Positions 60,684 to 64,000 of a stretch of DNA of 64,000 nt are shown piece after piece (positions within the stretch are counted from its first letter, which is position 1; every line of letters starts with the position of its first letter). The notes beneath the pieces were generated by a model that ran no database searches, was not told the DNA's origin, and worked only from the letters and a program-made list of their open reading frames with translations. Source of the DNA: Siphonodentalium dalli. Lineage: Eukaryota > Mollusca > Scaphopoda > Gadilida > Siphonodentaliidae. A program made the position numbers and the translations under genes. The stretch covers positions 19,598,991 to 19,662,990 of the forward strand of contig CP136061.1 in the NCBI GenBank assembly GCA_032622095.1. The letters are read 5' to 3'.

Positions 60684-61263
60684 ATCGGAAGAAATGGCTC
60701 GTTTTTGTCACAGTTAAAAATCCATGACTATTCCATGAGTCAAAATTCCATATCATTTCATGGCATAACCGAGTGTATCTGTTATGGGGGTCATTTCATT
60801 TCTGGGGAAAATTCCAACATATCTTGTCATACATGTACATGTAGTTGTAAATTTTCACATTGATGATCATTTAAGTAAATTGTGACAACAAATATAAGTA
60901 GGAACATATGGAATTTTGGTCTTAAAACGATTTTTTTAACACACATATTCATTTTTCAAAATACTTAAGCTATCTGAAATTCAGAATAATCTCAATATAT
61001 TTTGGTGTTCAAATTTCCAATTGCCGCCGATTCAGGCATTCCTAACCTCTATATTGATGGTGTTGTAGAGTTACTCACCCTGGATTACGATAAGTTACGA
61101 GATAACCGTCCGTCCGTTCCGTGTATTGTGTTAACTATAGTTCATTGAATACGTTTATTGATATATACATGGCTATATATGGAAGTTATATTCCTCAATT
61201 TTTGTTTTGCAAACCTCAAATGTGCTAACAATGACATAGGAGTGCGACAATGACCGAATTAAC
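60684..61263. other. No recognised feature
   Basis: AT-rich DNA. A donor-like GTGAGT on the minus strand near 61082 follows an open stretch, but I could not match it to an AGPAT exon. Confidence 0.3.
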
Positions 61264-62693
61264 ACTACATATAACGGCGCGCTAAATGGAGTAGACGTGA
61301 ATTAACACCACATAAACGGCGTGCGAAATGGAGCGGACGTGAATTAACACCACACAAACGGCGTGCTGAATGTAGCAGACGTGAATTTACACTACATATA
61401 ACGCGTGCGAAATGGAGCGGACGTGAATTTACAATACATATAACGGCGTGCGAAATGGAGCGGACGTGAATTAACACTATACATAAACGGCGTGCGAAAT
61501 GGAGCGGATGTGAATTAACACTACATAAACGGCGTGTGAAATGGAGCGGACGTGAATTAACACTACATAAACGGCGTGTGAAATGGAGCAGACGTGAATT
61601 AACACTACATAAACGGCGTGTGAAATGGAGCAGACGTGAATTAACACTACATAAACGGCGTGCGAAATGGAGCGGACGTGAATTAGCACTACATAAACGG
61701 CGTGCGAAATGGAGCGGACGTGAATTATCACTATACATAAACGGCGTGCGAAATGGAGCGGACGTGATTTAACACTACATAAACGGCGTGTGAAATGGAG
61801 CGGACGTGAATTAACACTACATAAACGGCGTGCGAAATGGAGCGGACGTGAATTAACACTACATAAACGGCGTGCGAAATGGAGCGGACGTGAATTAACA
61901 CTACATAAACGGCGCGCTAAATGGAGCGGACGTGAATTAACACTACATAAACGGCGTGCGAAATAGAGCAGACGTGAATTAACACTACATAAACGGCGTG
62001 CGAAATGTAGCAGACGTGAATTAACACTACATAAACGGCGTGCGAAATGGAGCGGACGTGAATTAACACTACATAAACGGCGCGCTAAATGGAGCGGACG
62101 TGAATTAACACTACATAAACGGCGTGCGAAATAGAGCAGACGTGAATTAACACTACATAAACGGCGTGCGAAATGTAGCAGACGTGAATTAACACTACAT
62201 AAACGGCGTGCGAAATGGAGCAGACGTGAATTAACACTACATAAACGGCGTGCGAAATGGAGCAGACGTGAATTAACACTACATAAACGGCGTGCGAAAT
62301 GGAGCGGACGTGGATTAACACTATACATAAACGGCGTGCCAAATGGAGCAGAACGGAATTGACACTACATAAACGGCGCGCTAAATAGAGCGGACGTGAA
62401 TTAACACTACATAAACGGCGTGCCAAATTGAGCAGACGTGAATTAACACTACATAAACGGCGTGCGAAATGGAGCGGACGTGAATTAACACTACATAAAC
62501 GGCGTGCGAAATAGAGCAGACGTGAATTAACACTACATAAACGGCGTGCGAAATGGAGCGGACGTGAATTAACACTACATAAACGGCGTGCGAAATAGAG
62601 CAGACGTGAATTAACACTACATAAACGGCGTGCGAAATGGAGCGGACGTGAATTAACACTACATAAACGGCGTGCGAAATGGAGCGGACATTG
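61264..62693. repeat. 42-bp minisatellite, about 34 copies
   Basis: Unit gaattaacactacataaacg + gcgtgcgaaatggagcggac + gt. Common variants are gcgcgctaaa, gtgtgaaa, gcaga for gcgga, and a two-base gain (ctatacat). The 42-bp period keeps frames open on both strands (14-residue repeat); not considered coding. Confidence 0.95.
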
Positions 62694-62780
62694 TCAAATA
62701 TCGTATATCTCTTCCGGCCACAATTACAACGACAACATGTTTATAAATCCCAATCTCAAGACTACCAATTCATTTTTGTG

Positions 62781-62800
62781 AACCCTAACCCTAACCCTAA
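62781..62800. repeat. Short telomere-like tract (CCCTAA)3
   Basis: Three CCCTAA units (the complement of TTAGGG) plus flanking AA, between two minisatellites. Too short to be a telomere. Confidence 0.8.
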
Positions 62801-63312
62801 GGCATATATAAAACACCGGAAAACTAATTGGGTCTATGATTTGTCTATACAGGCATATATAAAACACGGGAAAACTAATTGGGTATATTATTTGTCTATA
62901 CAGGCATATATAAAACACAGGAAAACAATTGGGTATATTATTTGTCTATAAGGCATATATAAAACACAGGAAAACAATTGGGTATATTATTTGTATATAA
63001 AGGCATATATAAAACACAGGCAAACTAATTGGGTATATTATTTGTCTATACTGGCATATATTAAACACAGGAAAAACTAATTGGGTATATTTTTTTGTCT
63101 ACAAAGGAATATATGAAACAGAGGAAAACTAATTGGGTCTATTATTTGTCTATACAGGCATATATTAAACACAGGAAAAACTAATTGGGTATATTTTTTG
63201 TCTACAAAGGAATATATGAACGCAGGAAAACTAATTGGGTATATTATTTGTCTATAAAGGCATATATAAAACACAGGAAAAACTAATTGGGTATATTTTT
63301 TGTCTACAACGG
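62801..63312. repeat. ~55-bp minisatellite, about 9-10 copies
   Basis: Unit ggcatatataaaacacagga + aaactaattgggtatattat + ttgtctataca, with 51-58-bp length variation and a variant with ttttttgtctacaaagg. Confidence 0.92.
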
Positions 63313-63627
63313 CATAATAAAATGGTTTATTTCTGATGCAGACGAGCGAAATCTCTTTATGTCGAAATGACATTTGCCTTGCTGGAAGGTGCTAAAAAGT
63401 TTTTCATCTTGCTGCGTTCGGAACGTTTCCGCAGGTTGATTGTTCTGAAAAGTTAACCTTTACCAACCCGTTATATAGATGTTACGTATTATATGAGAAA
63501 ATTCTAAATAGAATCGATATTTATTGATAGAAACTTTTCCTGACTGGTGTCCGCAATTCATATCTATTATTTTATGCATCACATAAGTCATCGTTCCCAT
63601 GAAAGACAACTTTTCCAAACGAGAATG
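63313..63627. other. No recognised feature
   Basis: Single-copy-looking DNA between two minisatellites; nothing supported. Confidence 0.35.
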
Positions 63628-64000
63628 AAGTGTTGAGGTCCACTGTGTGTGTTGTCGTGAAGTGTTAAGGTCCACTGTGTGTGTTGTCGTGAAGTGTTGA
63701 GGTCCACTGTGTGTGTTGTCGTGAAGTGCTACGGTCCACTGTGTGTGTTGTCGTGAAGTGTTAAGGTCCACTGTGTGTGGTGTCGTGAAGTGTTGAGGTC
63801 CACTGTGTGTGTTGTCGTGAAGTGTTGAGGTCCACTGTGTGTGTTGTCGTGAAGTGTTAAGGTCCACTGTGTGTGTTGTCGTGAAGTGTTAAGGTCCACT
63901 GTGTGTGTTGTCGTGAAGTGTTAAGGTCCACTGTGTGTGTTGTCGTGAAGTGTTAAGGTCCACTGTGTGTGTTGTCGTGAAGTGTTAAGGTCCACTGTGT
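63628..64000. repeat. 32-bp minisatellite running off the window
   Basis: Unit tgttaaggtccactgtgtgt + gttgtcgtgaag, nearly invariant (a/g at one site; a few other changes), at least 11 copies and still going at the last base. Confidence 0.95.

Noticed and set aside
61265-62659. Overlapping Arg/Ser/His-rich repeat frames on the minus strand
   Set aside because: Product of the 42-bp minisatellite; several frames and both strands are open equally.

Overview
This is a 64 kb piece of an AT-rich invertebrate nuclear genome, most likely a bivalve or other mollusc. That placement is an inference from intron-bearing animal exons, tandem Helitron-like elements with CTAG ends, abundant short inverted-repeat elements, long minisatellites and a CR1/L2-type non-LTR retrotransposon. 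I see no prokaryotic genes, rRNA, tRNA or CRISPR.

Host genes: two partial genes on the minus strand encode 1-acylglycerol-3-phosphate acyltransferases (AGPAT3/4-like, membrane enzymes making phosphatidic acid). Gene A has coding exons 1-3 at 22847-22667, 13090-12918 and 8768-8601; the rest should lie left of the window. Gene B has its last two coding exons at 57478-57280 and 46596-46526; the rest should lie right of the window. Splice phases match at every junction I could test. The two are head-to-tail paralogues, or one gene permuted by duplication or misassembly.

Layout: 0.1-8.3 kb, two tandem Helitron-like copies, the first split by a 6.2 kb giant palindrome (FB1) that itself carries a nested element with 9-bp target duplications. 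8.3-22.9 kb, gene A exons and introns; intron 1 holds a structurally intact LINE with ORF1 and ORF2, antisense to the gene. 23-29 kb, AT-rich flank with three copies of a TTAA-flanked MITE. 29.2-34.1 kb, giant palindrome FB2. 34.7-37.4 kb, a head-to-tail array of five Helitron-like units beside a reverse-transcriptase relic. 38.4-44.3 kb, a 5.9 kb satellite of a 9-bp unit with higher-order structure, flanked by a duplicated segment whose partner copy lacks the satellite. 45.7-46.1 kb, a 67-bp array. 46.5-57.5 kb, gene B last exons; the intron between them holds a MITE split by another insertion and by giant palindrome FB3. 57.6-60.7 kb, a TTAA element split by a 2.7 kb Helitron. 61.3-64 kb, three minisatellites and a short telomere-like tract.

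The most novel signal is the FB1/FB2/FB3 group: 4.8-6.2 kb, almost wholly palindromic, non-coding elements with TAGT...ACTA ends and 3-bp target duplications. FB1 and FB2 also share subterminal sequence and arms with spaced ATGGCGGCC motifs. Several insertions are supported by related unoccupied copies inside this same window.
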